DNA from: Canna indica
Taxonomy: Eukaryota; Streptophyta; Magnoliopsida; Zingiberales; Cannaceae
Assembly: GCA_034359265.1 (NCBI GenBank)
Contig: CP136896.1
Span: forward strand, 11,315,501 to 11,379,500
DNA: 64,000 nucleotides
Direction: 5' to 3'
Below, one piece after another: positions 1 to 10,289 of this stretch. Position 1 is the first letter of the stretch. Each line of letters begins with the position of its first letter. Both the position numbers and the translations under genes were made by a program. Below the pieces are notes generated by a model that saw only the letters and a program-made list of their open reading frames with translations, did no database searches and was not told where the DNA came from.

Positions 1-1
1 T

Positions 2-955
2 GGACGTTTAAATATATTTTGTCACTCTGGTCGTGCTTTTGGTTCTCGTCCATCTCGACACTTAAGCGATGAAGAGTATCATTTGGCACACTTGTATGTA
101 TTACTCAATTGTCCAGAGATTGAACAATTCATTGAAATATTTGACATTGAGATGGTGCAAAAATACTCTATTCACAACGATCAAGAATTGGAGAGATTAC
201 GGAATCGTAATTTCTCTACTTGGATTCAGACTTACAGCAAAGATCACAGAGCTGAAATAGATGAAAGAATATTTGAGTTTGTTAGTGGACCGTCGTGACT
301 TGTGTCGTGCTATAGCGGATATTTTGTTAATGGGTATAAATTTCACACGGTTGAATATTCATTTACAAAGAAGACGATGAATGCTGGGGTCTGTGTGAAA
401 GGGACAACCTATGTTGAATGTGATATGGATTTTTATGGACTGGTGGAAGAAGTGATAGAGTTGCACTACTTCAGCTTGAAATCAGTTATTCTATTTAGAT
501 GTCATTGGTTCGATACAACAGAAAGGGGCATGAAAGTTCATCCAAAATACAAACTTGTTGAGGTTAATTATAAATCTAAATTGGCAGCAAATGAGCCTTT
601 TATATTGGCATCACAAGTCGAACAAGTATATTACGTGAAGTATCCGGCTCGAAATAAAGATAGAGTATATTGGCATGTAGTCTGTAAGACAAAAGGTAGA
701 GAAAAAATTGATCCGATAGTAGGAGAAAATGAGCTGATATCTGATATGACAGATGGTTTCTATCAAGAAGATGATCCTCCTGCTGTAGATCGTATTATTC
801 CAATACTCGAGGATGCAGACACAACGTCAATTCAATTAGAAGTTGAATATGCTGATGATGACGATCATGAAATTGAGGAAGCTGGAGATGAAGAAGATGA
901 AGAAGAGGAAGAAGAGGAAGAATTCGAAGACTATTATTCAGATGATGAGGAATAA
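2..955 (+). pseudogene. A1 transposase (TNP2-like), C-terminal part with DUF4216-type domain
   Basis: In En/Spm elements the TNP2-type protein is the transposase that cuts at the CACTA ends. Here only the end is in the window: the DUF4218-like tail (motif YHLAHLYVLLNCPEIEQF), then the DUF4216-like domain (YSGYFVNGYKFHT, CHWFDTTERGMKVHP, NEPFILASQ), and a very acidic tail made mainly of Glu and Asp with the stop at 953-955. A TGA at 296-298 replaces the CGA Arg found in copy A3, so the frame is cut between the two domains. The stretch after that stop has no convincing start of its own and is a continuation of the broken gene. The 3' end lies about 75 bp before the second gene. Confidence 0.9.
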
Positions 956-2225
956 TTGTAAAGTATATATTTTATTAAATATATCTCTACTATTTATACA
1001 ATAATCTGATTATATGTCTATTCGACAGATATGTCTGGTCGTGGTTATCGTCGCAGGAGAGCTTCGGAGTCTCCGATCGGTGAGACTCCTACACTTACTC
1101 ATGCTGCTGATCCTCCTGTTGCTGATCCTCATGCCGATGATACTGCCGAGGCTAGTACATCCAGACGCAGGCGGCCACGCGGGCGAACAGGTGGCAGCCT
1201 CCACCAGCCACAGAGTCACGTAGATTGATTAGCGTGATTGGGGAGCGGTAATATATCATGAATTATGAATCATTACAAATTCATTATATCATAAGATAAT
1301 ATTAAAATTTATTTTTGTTGTGCAGGTTCGAGCAAGAAGAAGTGCCGATGAGCATTTCTTCTACTATTCGACGATACATGCACGGGGCATGGCCTACGTG
1401 GTCTCACGTGCCTAGCGAGCATGTCGACATGTTATGGCGCGAGTTTGAGGCACATATTATTATTTTTTACATGCATGATGATTAATATTGGTACTGATAT
1501 TATTATTTTGCAGGCTCGCTATACATGGGCCGAGGACCAAAGGCCCTTCATTTACGCTGCCTGGGAGGCTATTTCTCGGGCAAGGTACAACGGGCAGCTG
1601 GGGCAGGCTCGGTCCCAGGCGATGGCCCGAGCTAGGACCACTAACATCGCGGAGACTCGGGGATACGACCCCGATTGGATTACTCCGGATATATGGGACC
1701 AGCTCATGGGAATATGGTCGACGGATCGATGACATGAGGTTTCTCGGAATGCGGCTAGAAATCGCATGTCGGGGGGAGCAGCGCGTCACACCGGCGGCTC
1801 TGTTGCATTTGCAGTGCACGCGAATCGTATGGTAAGTATATCTTTTAATTATATATTTTATTTGTTACTATGTGTACTAATTAATGTATTTGTTTAATAA
1901 ATGTAGACGACGGTGTCGGATGACGGGACTGTCCAGCGACCCTCCCCGATGGCGGTGTTTGAGCGGACTCACCGTCGAGCACATGGGACGGGGGAGTACA
2001 TCGACAACCGCGCTGCATACATTATGGTAACTATATATTTATTTAAATGATTCATTATATATTTATAATTTAAGTTTTATGATAAATATTAAACAAAAAA
2101 TCAAACTCGAGTAGGAGACCTATAGCCAGACGGTGGTGCAGCGCGGGGGTACCCCCGAGGACTTTGACGCAGCAACGTGGGTCGAGGCCGCAGGTGGCTG
2201 GGACCATGGCCGCGTACACTACTAG

Positions 2226-2530
2226 AAATTAGGTCTTCAGCAACGGCTATCAGCAACGGCCGCTCAAGCCGTTGCTATTTGCAACGGCGTTCTTACGGTC
2301 GCTCGAGCCGTTGTAGATATTTGTATCTGCAACGGCGTTCTAACGGACATGCGAGCCGTTGCGGATTATTTTAATTATCCGCAACGGCTTTCTGACGGAA
2401 AGGCGAGCCGTTACTGATATTTTAATTATTAGCAACGGCTTTCTAACGGATAAGTGAGCCGTTGCTGATGATAACTTATCAGCAACGACTTTCTAACGGG
2501 CGAGTGAGCAGTTGCTGATAAGTTTATATA
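2226..2530 (+). repeat. A2 5' subterminal repeat array
   Basis: About a dozen copies of CAGCAACGGC and its inverse GCCGTTGCTG, often paired as small inverted repeats around TCTAACGG-like spacers. In En/Spm-type elements such subterminal motifs are the binding sites of the tnpA-like protein. The same array is present at the 5' end of A3 (42650-42955, minus strand). Confidence 0.9.
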
Positions 2531-2977
2531 GGGCACCAGTCGCGCCCGACCCTTCTTCCTCCCGCTGCTGCCGCCGCCGCTCCTGCTCTCGTCTCTCGCC
2601 GCCGCTGCCGCTGCTGCCGACGCCGACGACGCCTCTTCCTCCTCCCACTGCTGCCGACTTGTTCAGGTATGCCTCGCCGGCCGGCCGTCTCTTCCCGTTG
2701 CGGCCGGCGGGAATCAATCCGACTGAAACACTATTTCTAGGGTTTCGGCCGGCGGCGGTCGGCCGATGGCCACCGCCGGACCTTGTACAGTGGCCTGACA
2801 GTGTGTCCGGCCACTGTACGCCGGCGCCGGAGGGTGGACTCCGACGTCGGAATTTATAATTTTATATATAATTTATATTGTTTTATAATTGTTAATTAAT
2901 TGTTTTATAATTGTTAATTAATTGTTTAGATTAATTGTTTAATTTGTTAGATTAATTATTAGGGTTTAGATTAATTT

Positions 2978-3063
2978 CGGACGCGCGCCGGAATCATCCA
3001 CTTCGGACGCACGCCGGAATCGTCCACTTCGGACGCGCGCCGAAATCGTCCAATATGGACTCG
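2978..3063 (+). repeat. Leader minisatellite of A2 (three units)
   Basis: Three tandem units of about 26 bp built on CGGACGCGCGCCGGAATC followed by GTCCAC. The same array sits at 42140-42215 in A3 and, expanded to about eight units, at 48686-48903 in family B. It lies between the 5' subterminal repeats and the transposase gene, so it is probably part of the leader. Confidence 0.8.
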
Positions 3064-3260
3064 AACTGTCTCGAAACATTTAGAAAATAATCATCCATCC
3101 GACGAGTTGATATGTTTCACGTACGCATCGACGAGTCGGATATGATTTAGCAAAACCTTAGATCCGTTCGGGGATTGTATGTTCGTGTAAAAGAAGTAGA
3201 TGATCTTTTATACGACGTACAATTCTTGAATTGTCCCTGATTGGACAATTTGGGAATATA

Positions 3261-3450
3261 GTTATTTGTACTGCACTTACGTTTTTATTTTAACTGTTAA
3301 CTAATTATTCTAAATTTCAACAACATCTCTCTTGTTCTCCGATACGCGCCCAGATGATATGTGTATTCGGAGAACTGTAGGGAGATGCTGCCAAAATTTA
3401 GAATAATTAGTTAACAGTTAAAATAAAAACGTAAGTGCAGTACGAATAAC
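3261..3450. repeat. 190-bp foldback (long hairpin) in the A2 transposase leader
   Basis: Left arm 3261-3346 and right arm 3363-3450 are inverted copies with few mismatches. The outer 50 bp pair almost perfectly, and the inner part includes TTCTCCGATACGC against GTATTCGGAGAA. The loop is about 16 bp. The foldback ends 75 bp before the transposase ATG at 3525. It has the same size in A3 (41744-41933) and a decayed form in family B (49095-49279). Its role is unknown; see the findings. Confidence 0.9.
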
Positions 3451-3524
3451 ATAAATCCCGAATGGAATAGGACAGTCTCACCTAAAGACATTAACCAAAG
3501 AAATTGTCATTGATTGACAGAATC

Positions 3525-4429
3525 ATGTCGGCTGATCGAAGTTGGATGTACCGACGTCTTGATTGTGGAGCTTTAACGAATGAGTTTCGATTAGGCGTAA
3601 CGTACTTCCTAAATTTCGCCTATTCGAATCGGAATTTCGTTAGCATGAGTGATCAAATCCGATGTCCGTGCCGCATTTGTTCAAATGGACGATTTTTGGA
3701 TCGGGAGACTGTCATTCTGCATCTATATACCAAAGGATTTGCACCAAGATATTTTCTATGGACTTGTCACGGGGAGTCACGCGAAGTCGGGACGTCAAGC
3801 AATCTTGTCGTTCAAACATATGGTGAATCTTCCTCTGCTGGTGCTTCTTCATCCAGTCAATGTAATCCCTATAGAACTATGATACTTGATAGTCTTGGGG
3901 GTCAATTCCACCTGAATGATAATGTTGATTGGCCAGTTCTTCAGACATCAGTCCCACCAGATACTACAGCGGTTGATATCACAGAAGTAGGGGCTGCGGT
4001 AGAGATTGAATTACCGAACAAAGAAGATGTCATTGGTTCGATACAACAGAAAGGGGCATGAAAGTTCATCCAAAATACAAACTTGTTGAGGTTAATTACA
4101 AATCGAAATTGGCAGCAAATGAGCCTTTTATATTGGCATCACAAGCCGAACAAGTATATTACGCGAAGTATCCGACTCGAAATAAAGATAGAGCAGATTG
4201 GCGTATAGTCTGTAAGACAAAAGGTAGAGGAAAAATTGATCCGATAGTAGGAGAAAATGATCCTCCTGGTTTCTATCAAGAAGATGATCTTCCTGCTGTG
4301 GATCGTATTATTCCAATACTCGAGGATGCAGACACAACGTCAATTCAATTAGAAGTTGAATATGCTGATGATGACGATCATGAAATTGAGGAAGCTGGAG
4401 ATGAAGAAGAGGAAGATGAGGAAGCCTAG
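3525..4429 (+). pseudogene. A2 transposase remnant: N-terminal domain fused to the C-terminal tail
   Basis: The ATG at 3525 begins MSADRSWMYRRLD, the usual start of the transposase-associated N-terminal domain of TNP2-like proteins. It carries a Cys cluster (CPCRICSNGRF) that may bind metal. The frame runs to about residue 167 (ELPNKED), where a deletion with AG microhomology at 4025-4026 joins it to sequence from the DUF4216 region. The join is out of frame: the first frame ends at 4061, while the DUF4216 part (KVHPKYKLVEVNYK) is open in another frame from 4058 to 4429. The whole catalytic TNP2 core is missing. In A3 the same N-terminal domain carries a nonsense codon that A2 lacks. Confidence 0.88.
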
Positions 4430-5557
4430 CGAGCACGTCGACATGTTATGGCGCGAGTTTGAGACACGTATTATTATTATTTTTTACATGCATGATGATA
4501 TATTAATATTGGTACTGATATTATTATTTTGCAGGCTCGCTATACATGGGCCGAGGACCAGAGGCCCTTCATTTACGCTGCCTGGGAGGCTATTTCCCGG
4601 GCAAGGTACAATGGGCAGCTGGGGCAGGCTCGGTCCCAAGCGATGGCCCGAGCTGGGACCACTAACATCGTGGAGACTCGGGGATACGGCCCCGGTTGGA
4701 TTACTCCGGATATATGGGACCAGCTCGTGGGGATATGGTCGACGGATCGATGGCAGGAGGTTTCTCGGAATGCGGCTAGAAATCGCATGTCGGGGGGAGC
4801 AGCGCGTCACACCGGCGGCTCTATTGCATTTGCAGTGCACGCGAACCGTATGGTAAGTATATCTTTTAATTATATATTTTATTTGTTACTATGTGTACTA
4901 ATTAATGTATTTGTTTTGTAAATGTAGACGACGGTGTCGGATGACGGGACTGTCCAGCGACCCTCCCCGATGGCGGTGTTTGAGCGGACTCACCGTCGAG
5001 CACATGGGACGGGGGAGTACATCGACAACCGCGCTGCATACATTGTGGTAATTATATATTTGTTTAAATTATTCATTATATATTTATAATTTAAGTTTTA
5101 TGATCAATATTAAACAAAAAATCAAACTCGAGTAGGAGACCTACAGCCAGACGGTGGTGCAGCGCGGGGGTACCCCGAGGACTTTGACGCAGCATCGTGG
5201 GTCGAGGCCGCAGGTGGCTGGGACCATGGCCGCGTATATGGCTTCGCAGATAGTGGTCATGTGCGAGCCGTGCTAGGGCCACTTGGGGCACCGACCCCTC
5301 CGGTCGCTGGTGAGCGGCCGTCCACCTCTAGATCCAGTTATGATCATAGTAGCAGAATAAGGACTCTAGAGGAGACGGTCGCGCGTCAGAGTCAGATGAT
5401 GGAGGAGATGCATGCTATGCTACGCAACATGTCAGATCATCCCGAAGTAGGCATCTCTTCGGCATCATCTAATCCATCGTCCTCGAGTCAGTCCACGCCG
5501 GTGTACACTCAAGCACTCCAGACCCCGCCATATGATCCAGACCATCCTCCATCGTGA
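4425..5557 (+). pseudogene. A2 second gene (tnpA-like) remnant, exons 3-5
   Basis: A deletion ending near 4425 removed exon 1 and most of exon 2. Exon 3 (4535-4852) is open and has Trp where A1 has a stop. Exon 4 is 4928-5047 and exon 5 is 5136-5557. Introns between exons 3, 4 and 5 have GT and AG ends. Exon 5 has lost one C in a run near 5175 compared with A1 and A3, so its tail (Ser/Pro-rich, with RIRTLEETVARQSQMMEEMH likely coiled) is read only after a frameshift. With no start exon and a shifted tail, no working product is expected. Confidence 0.85.
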
Positions 5558-5848
5558 TCGTGAGATTTTTTGTTTGGATATTGAACTTGTTAATGAGATA
5601 TTGAACTTGTTTAACTTATTTTGTTTGGATATTGATACTTCAATTTTGCATTTGAATTGTTTTTATACTATCGTGGATAATTATCAATATAAATATAATT
5701 GTTTTGATGTATATCTTGGTGTGTTTGTGATGTGTGAATGAATGTGTGTATGAGGGTATGGGTGTGTGAGTTATGTATCAGATAATGTATCAATGTATCA
5801 ATGGAAATTTGAAATTTTAATTTTTTTCGTTTCCAGGTTCACATCATC

Positions 5849-6228
5849 AGCAACGGCTTTCCCACGGCCATCCGTGGGAAAGCCGTTGCTAAAAGTTTAT
5901 CGAAAGCCGTTGCTGATGACCTACAACAACGGCTTAGTGACGGGGTTTTACTAACGGCGTTGCTACGGACTCAGCGGCCGTTGCTATTAATGTTATCAGC
6001 AACGGCTCCGGGTCTGTGGCAAAACCGTTGCTGATAATATTTTTAGCGACGCCCCGAGCGGCCGTTGCTGATAATGTTTTGAGCGACGGCCCGAGCGGCC
6101 GTTGCTGATCCGTTGCTAAGTTATCAGCAATGCGACTTTCTGTCACGGCTCTATTGCAACGACGCGACCGTTGCTGATGCTCTTCAGCAACGGCTCAGCA
6201 ACGGCATCAGCCGTTGCTGATGCCCATT
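5849..6228 (+). repeat. A2 3' subterminal repeats with boundary hairpin
   Basis: The block begins with a hairpin: arm 5849-5867 (AGCAACGGCTTTCCCACGG) pairs with its exact inverse at 5872-5890. It is followed by many AGCAACGGC/GCCGTTGCT motifs in both orientations up to the terminus. The 290 bp between the stop codon at 5557 and the hairpin is AT-rich 3' UTR-like DNA. Confidence 0.88.
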
Positions 6229-6873
6229 TTTCTAGTAGTGGTATATGGCTTCACAGATAGTGGTCATGCGCGAGCCGTACTAGAGCCACTTGGGGCACCG
6301 ACCCCTCCGGTTGCTGGTGAGCGGCCGTCCACATCTAGATCCAGTTATGATTATAGTAGCAGAATAAGGACTCTAGAGGACACGGTCGCGCGTCAGATTG
6401 AGATAATGGAGCGCCAGAGTCAGATGATGACGGATATACAAGCTATGCTACGCAACATGTCAGGTCATCCCGAAGCAGGCATCTCTTCGGCATCATCTAA
6501 TCCATCGTCCTCGAGTCAGTCCACGCTGGTGTACACTCAAGCACTCCAGACCCCGCCATATGATCCAGACCATCCTCCATCGTCATCGTGAGATTTTTTT
6601 ATATTGACTTTGTTACTGAGATATTGGACTTGTTTAATTTATTTTGTTTGGATATTGATACTTCAATTTTGCATTTGAATAGTTTTTATACTATTGTGGA
6701 TAATTATCAATATAAATATAATTATTTTGATATATATCTTGGTGTATTTGTGATGTGTGAATGAATGTGTGTATGAGTGTATGGGTGTGTGAGTTATGTA
6801 TCAGATAATGTATCAATGTATCAATGGAAATTTGAAATTTGAAATTTTTTCGTTATCAGGTTCACATCATCAA

Positions 6874-7205
6874 CAACGGCTTTCCCACGGCCGTCCGTGG
6901 GAAAGCCGTTGCTAAAAGTGTATCGAAAGCCGTTGCTGATGACCTACAGCAACGGCTTAGCGACGGTATTTTACTAACGGCGTTGCTACGAACTCGGCGG
7001 CCGTTGCTATTAATGTTATCCGCAACGTCTCCGGGTCCGTGGTAAAACCGTTGCTGATAATATTTTTAGTAACGGCCCGAGAGGTCGTTGCTGATCCGTT
7101 GCTAAGTTATCAGCAACGCGATTTTCTGCCACGGCTCCATTGCAACGGCTCGGCCGTTGCTGATGCTCTTCAGCAACGGCATCAGCCGTTGTTGATGCCT
7201 ATTTT
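6874..7205 (+). repeat. A1 3' subterminal repeats with boundary hairpin
   Basis: Same organisation as in A2: hairpin arms 6874-6890 and 6895-6911 (CAACGGCTTTCCCACGG and its inverse), then dense GCAACGGC/GCCGTTGC motifs to the CTAGTAGTG end. It is about 90% similar by eye to the A2 block. Confidence 0.88.
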
Positions 7206-7275
7206 TCTAGTAGTGTATATATAGCAAAGAAACCCATACACATCGTCTACATTGCATCTTCCTTCTCTCCTTAGT

Positions 7276-7860
7276 TAGGGTTGGCAATTTCTGATATGAC
7301 ACGATATAGAGTTACGCGAGTTCGAGTTTAACTAAACGTGTATTTTGATTAAACGAGTTCAATATGAATTAATATGATTAAATAATCGTGTTAATCTGAG
7401 TTGAACCCGTATAATCCGTATAAACACGATTAAATTTATTTAACTAAATATATTTAATTATGTTATTGAACATATTTAATCCATTTACTCGTTTATAAGA
7501 ATATATTAGTATTCATCCTTATAAACGAATGTTGAGTATGTCTTGGCCTATGACCAAGTATGGCATGTTTTTATCCTGACATTGATAATTAAGTTACAGA
7601 TATTGGGTATGTCTTGTTATTAATACCCTTTATATTGTGTTTAATTTTAATTTCAATATCTTTCATTTTATTCAGTATTGAAATTATGTTTATCGTGTTG
7701 TCTCGTATAGGTATATACACATGTACACGTTTAGACACGTTTAGTTAAACATATTAAGTGTGTCATGTCGTGTTAACTCGGGAATAAAACGATCGTATTC
7801 GAATTTACATATTTTGATACGTTTAAACATAACACGACACGATTTGAATTGCCACGCCCA
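7276..7860. mobile_element. hAT-like non-autonomous element
   Basis: The ends are imperfect inverted repeats: TAGGGTTGGCAATT at 7276 and AATTGCCACGCCCA ending at 7860, with inverted ACACGA/TCGTGT motifs inside (ATATGACACGA and its inverse). The TAGGG-TGGCAA start matches the better preserved hAT elements elsewhere in this window. The AT-rich interior has no open frame of interest. The expected 8-bp duplication is not clean (CTCCTTAG against TCTCCCTT), so the exact borders are uncertain. Confidence 0.6.
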
Positions 7861-8800
7861 TCTCCCTTACTATTTTTTATCTCTCCTCCTCTTATCTCCT
7901 TTTCTTTCCCTCTCTCTTTGTCAGCATCGTGGAGATCAGGGACACCTTCCATTGCTTGCAAATGCCGCCTACCGTTGACTCCTATTCCTTCTCCGCTTGC
8001 TATTGGCTTGTAGGGCATTGGAGCCAGCAAAGGCTTTGGGGATGGCGAGGGAGACAGCGCACGGGTGTTGAGTGAGCCGACAAAAGGTGTCCAAAAATTT
8101 GTAATCCCACCCTTCCCCGGATGTACACTAAAAATATATAAAATGTATTTATTAGGTTAAAATATAATTGAAGCATCAGACAAACCTGACAATCCGCTGA
8201 AATCTTATCCGGGATTTATCTACCTGAACAAAATCTCTTTTTTCCCTTAAAAATCACTAAAATTACATAATAAGATTAATATCTTAATTTTTAACATTTA
8301 TGAACCAAATTGGACGGCCAATAATTTATAAAAACTTAAATTCTATACTAAAGTAATTGAAAAAATAATCACAATTTGGTCAAACCAAAACGATGCGAAT
8401 CAGACTAGATCCAATTTACTTCATTGTAGCCTTAAATGTTTGTGTTCTTTATATGATTATATCTTCCAACATAAAAATATTTGTTTAGTGAAGTCGGCAG
8501 CATACGAACCCGTAATCAACCAAAGTGACCGAACCGGTTCAGCATCGGTTTGATCTCCATTGGCTCAATGACTCGGATCGAACGACCAAAATATTTTTTT
8601 TTTATATTTCAAGGGAAACCACAGGGATTTATTTTTGGTTTCCACGTGTTGCGTCCCACGTTGTGTCCCCTCACCGCCCAAAACAGAATCCTGGAGCGCG
8701 ACACCACAATATGCTCGCTGTCTCTCTCCCCCCTCTGCGCTCGTGCGCGCCTCAGTTTCCCTCCAATTCTTTAATTCCTACTTGTTTCCACCTCAATCGC
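7861..8800. other. Intergenic, upstream region of the DUF241 gene
   Basis: Apart from a C/T-rich stretch at 7861-7920 that adjoins the hAT-like element, this is AT-rich DNA. I see no gene here. The last 150 bp is rich in CT tracts (CTCTCTCCCC), as is common in plant core promoters. Confidence 0.5.
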
Positions 8801-8809
8801 TCTCCGCCC

Positions 8810-8817
8810 TTTATAAG
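8810..8817 (+). promoter_or_regulatory. Probable TATA box of the DUF241 gene
   Basis: TTTATAAG lies 106-113 bp before the ATG at 8923, followed by a pyrimidine-rich stretch (CTCTCCTTCCTTCTC) suited to a plant transcription start and a 5' UTR of about 80 bp. Confidence 0.55.
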
Positions 8818-8922
8818 TCTCTCCTTCCTTCTCATCTCTCGTTCCATCGCTCACAGGAATAGCCGATATAAGCCAATTAACAAACAGTAGTTGAGCAAAA
8901 GAGGGCGAAAGACACACCTGAG

Positions 8923-9729
8923 ATGGTCGCCGGATTCGGCCGCTCCCTCTCTCTGACGGGCACAAGTCCCGCCGCCAGCCCCGCCCGCCGTCGCCACCTG
9001 CGCTCCACCAGCCTCCCCTGCCGCTCCCACCCCGCCCTCTCCCACCTCCTCGACCAGGCCCACTCCTCCCCCGACCACGGGCCTCGCTCCTCCTCGGCCG
9101 GGCTCGACCGGATCGACCGCCTCCTCGCCGCCCTCGACGACCTCCTCCGCCAAACCCAGACTCGCCACGCCCTTCGCCGCTGCCCCGTCTGGGCCGACCG
9201 CCTCCTCGACGGCTTCCTCCGCCTCGTCGACGCCCACGGATCCTTCCGGTCCGTCGCCGTCGCCCTCGCGCAGCACCACGCGGAGGCGCGCGCCGTGATC
9301 CGGCGACGTGACCCGGCGCGGCTCGCCTCCGCCGCCCGATCCTACCGCCGAGCAGAGAAGGAGCTCGCCCGGGTGGCCTCAGGCATCAAGGATCTCGCCA
9401 GATCTACGCCATCGGCTCCAGGGCTCTGGGCGGACGCGGCCGAGGCCGAGGTTGCCGGGATCGTGTCGGAGGCGGCGGCGGCAACGGCGGCCATGTCGAT
9501 GGCGGTGTTCTCGGGGATCGCGGCGGCGTCATCGGCGGCCGCGGCCGCAATGTCGAAGGGTTCGTGGATGGTTTGGCCGATGAGAAAGCCATCGAAGGAT
9601 GCAGACATGGCGATGTTGGAGGAGATGGAGGAGTCGATGGAGGGGTTGGAGGAGGGAAGCGGGAGAGTGTTTAGGAGTTTGGTAAATATCAGAGTCTCCC
9701 TTCTCAACACTCTCACTCCCTCGATGTAA
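8923..9729 (+). CDS. DUF241 (BPS1-like) domain protein
   Basis: Single-exon gene of 268 codons, ATG at 8923, TAA at 9727-9729. The N-terminus has the family signature HLRSTSLPCRSHPALSHL (residues 21-38), then LDRIDRLLAALDDLLRQTQT and WADRLLDGFLRLVDAHGSFR. The middle is helical, the region at about residues 178-211 is rich in Ala, and the C-terminal end (MLEEMEESMEGLEEGSGRVFRSLVNIRVSLLN) is a likely helical hairpin. Related plant proteins are about 280-300 aa and mostly uncharacterised; BPS1 of Arabidopsis, which limits production of a root-derived growth signal, is a distant relative. Codons are extremely GC-rich at the third position, unlike the surrounding DNA. No signal peptide is evident. 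The start is supported by the TATA box and the conserved N-terminal motif. It appears intact; its biochemical role is unknown. Confidence 0.88.
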   Translation: MVAGFGRSLSLTGTSPAASPARRRHLRSTSLPCRSHPALSHLLDQAHSSPDHGPRSSSAGLDRIDRLLAALDDLLRQTQTRHALRRCPVWADRLLDGFLRLVDAHGSFRSVAVALAQHHAEARAVIRRRDPARLASAARSYRRAEKELARVASGIKDLARSTPSAPGLWADAAEAEVAGIVSEAAAATAAMSMAVFSGIAAASSAAAAAMSKGSWMVWPMRKPSKDADMAMLEEMEESMEGLEEGSGRVFRSLVNIRVSLLNTLTPSM

Positions 9730-9817
9730 ATTTTGGAGCCAAAATGTTTTGAACCCAATATGAGAGAATTGTATAGTATACAAATAATAATTGTTACATA
9801 ATATTATGGAAGAGAAT

Positions 9818-10253
9818 TGTTACAAAAAAGAACTCAAATCAAAATAATAGAAATAAACAAGAACGAGAACACAAACACATGAAATTACATGGTTCGTCAG
9901 TGTGCCTATATCCACTAGTGAAAACAATGGAATTCATTATATGTTGAAGATTACAAAGATGTTACAGAGTTTCCACAAATCTTTTTTTTTCTAACAATTT
10001 CGCCTCAACAATTCTTCCTCTCTCTCCTAACCCTAACCACAGCCCCAAATATATATATGGCACCATACCGGGTCGAAGCTCCAAGTCAACATCGGGTCGG
10101 GTCCATACTGCGGGGGCTCCGCCCCCGCACCCCCGGTATCAACCCAACCCGGAGCAAGCAAACAAAAGCTCATTTTTTCTCTCAATTAAACTGTGCGAAA
10201 CATTTAGCAGAGTGGGTTTTAATTTAGATCTGAAAATACAATACATCTCAACA
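9818..10253 (-). repeat. 3' LTR of the Copia relic
   Basis: 436 bp with TG...CA ends, shown on the plus strand as TGTTAC...CTCAACA. It contains a GC hairpin at 10109-10129 (TGCGGGGGC, TCC, GCCCCCGCA). Its end (10160-10253) matches 11768-11856 with few differences. Confidence 0.88.
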
Positions 10254-10289
10254 AATCTCCACCTTGAATTGTTTTTCCCACATTGTCTT

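Larger units (their letters stand above)
2217..6240 (+). mobile_element. CACTA transposon A2, internally deleted, nested in A1
   Basis: Complete ends: CACTACTAGAAAT at 2217 and TTTTTCTAGTAGTG ending at 6240, flanked by the 3-bp TSD GTA (2214-2216 and 6241-6243). Joining the flanks restores the reading of exon 5 in A1. Length 4024 bp against 7025 bp for A3. Two internal deletions explain the difference: about 2.5 kb from the transposase core (junction near 4025) and about 0.5 kb from the end of the transposase gene into exon 2 of the second gene (junction near 4425). It is therefore a non-autonomous derivative of the type expected to move only with help from an intact relative. Confidence 0.96.
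1031..6591 (+). pseudogene. A1 second gene (tnpA-like, Transposase_24 type), five exons, interrupted by A2
   Basis: In En/Spm the second product binds the subterminal repeats and helps the transposase. Exons by comparison with A2 and A3: 1031-1247 (starts MSGRGYRRRR, Arg-rich), 1326-1449, 1514-1831 (RYTWAEDQRPF, core domain), 1907-2026 and 2115-2216, resuming at 6244-6591 after the nested element. The last exon encodes a Ser/Pro-rich tail with a short predicted coiled coil (RIRTLEDTVARQ). Defects: a C is missing near 1180 compared with A3, shifting exon 1; TGG to TGA at about 1729-1731 stops exon 3; and 4 kb of A2 splits exon 5. The exon 2 donor is not GT and reads GAG/GCACAT here, possibly a GC-AG intron. 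The function is inferred from family membership only. Confidence 0.82.
1..7215 (+). mobile_element. CACTA (En/Spm) transposon A1, 5' part outside window, host of nested copy A2
   Basis: The right terminus reads CTAGTAGTG and ends at 7215, the inverse of the CACTACTAG start of its relatives. The left terminus lies before position 1. From left to right it holds the C-terminal part of the transposase gene (2-955), the exons of a second tnpA-like gene (from 1031), a 4 kb insertion of the same family (2217-6240), the end of the second gene (to 6591) and a 3' subterminal repeat block. Its flank after 7215 is TAT, so the matching TSD should lie beyond the left edge. It is inactive as seen: nonsense codons occur in both genes and its second gene is interrupted. 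Confidence 0.93.

Noticed and set aside
2512..2859. Small Pro/Ser-rich protein in the A2 leader
   Set aside because: It starts within subterminal repeats, is low complexity, and lies in the leader of the transposase gene. The same stretch in A3 is not in a conserved frame.
3268..3443. microRNA precursor in the CACTA leader
   Set aside because: The hairpin is a possible precursor, but no small-RNA evidence is available and the arms are longer than usual. It is kept only as a foldback.
8851..9279. Long open frame antisense to the DUF241 gene
   Set aside because: It follows from the GC-rich codons of the sense strand and has no domain.
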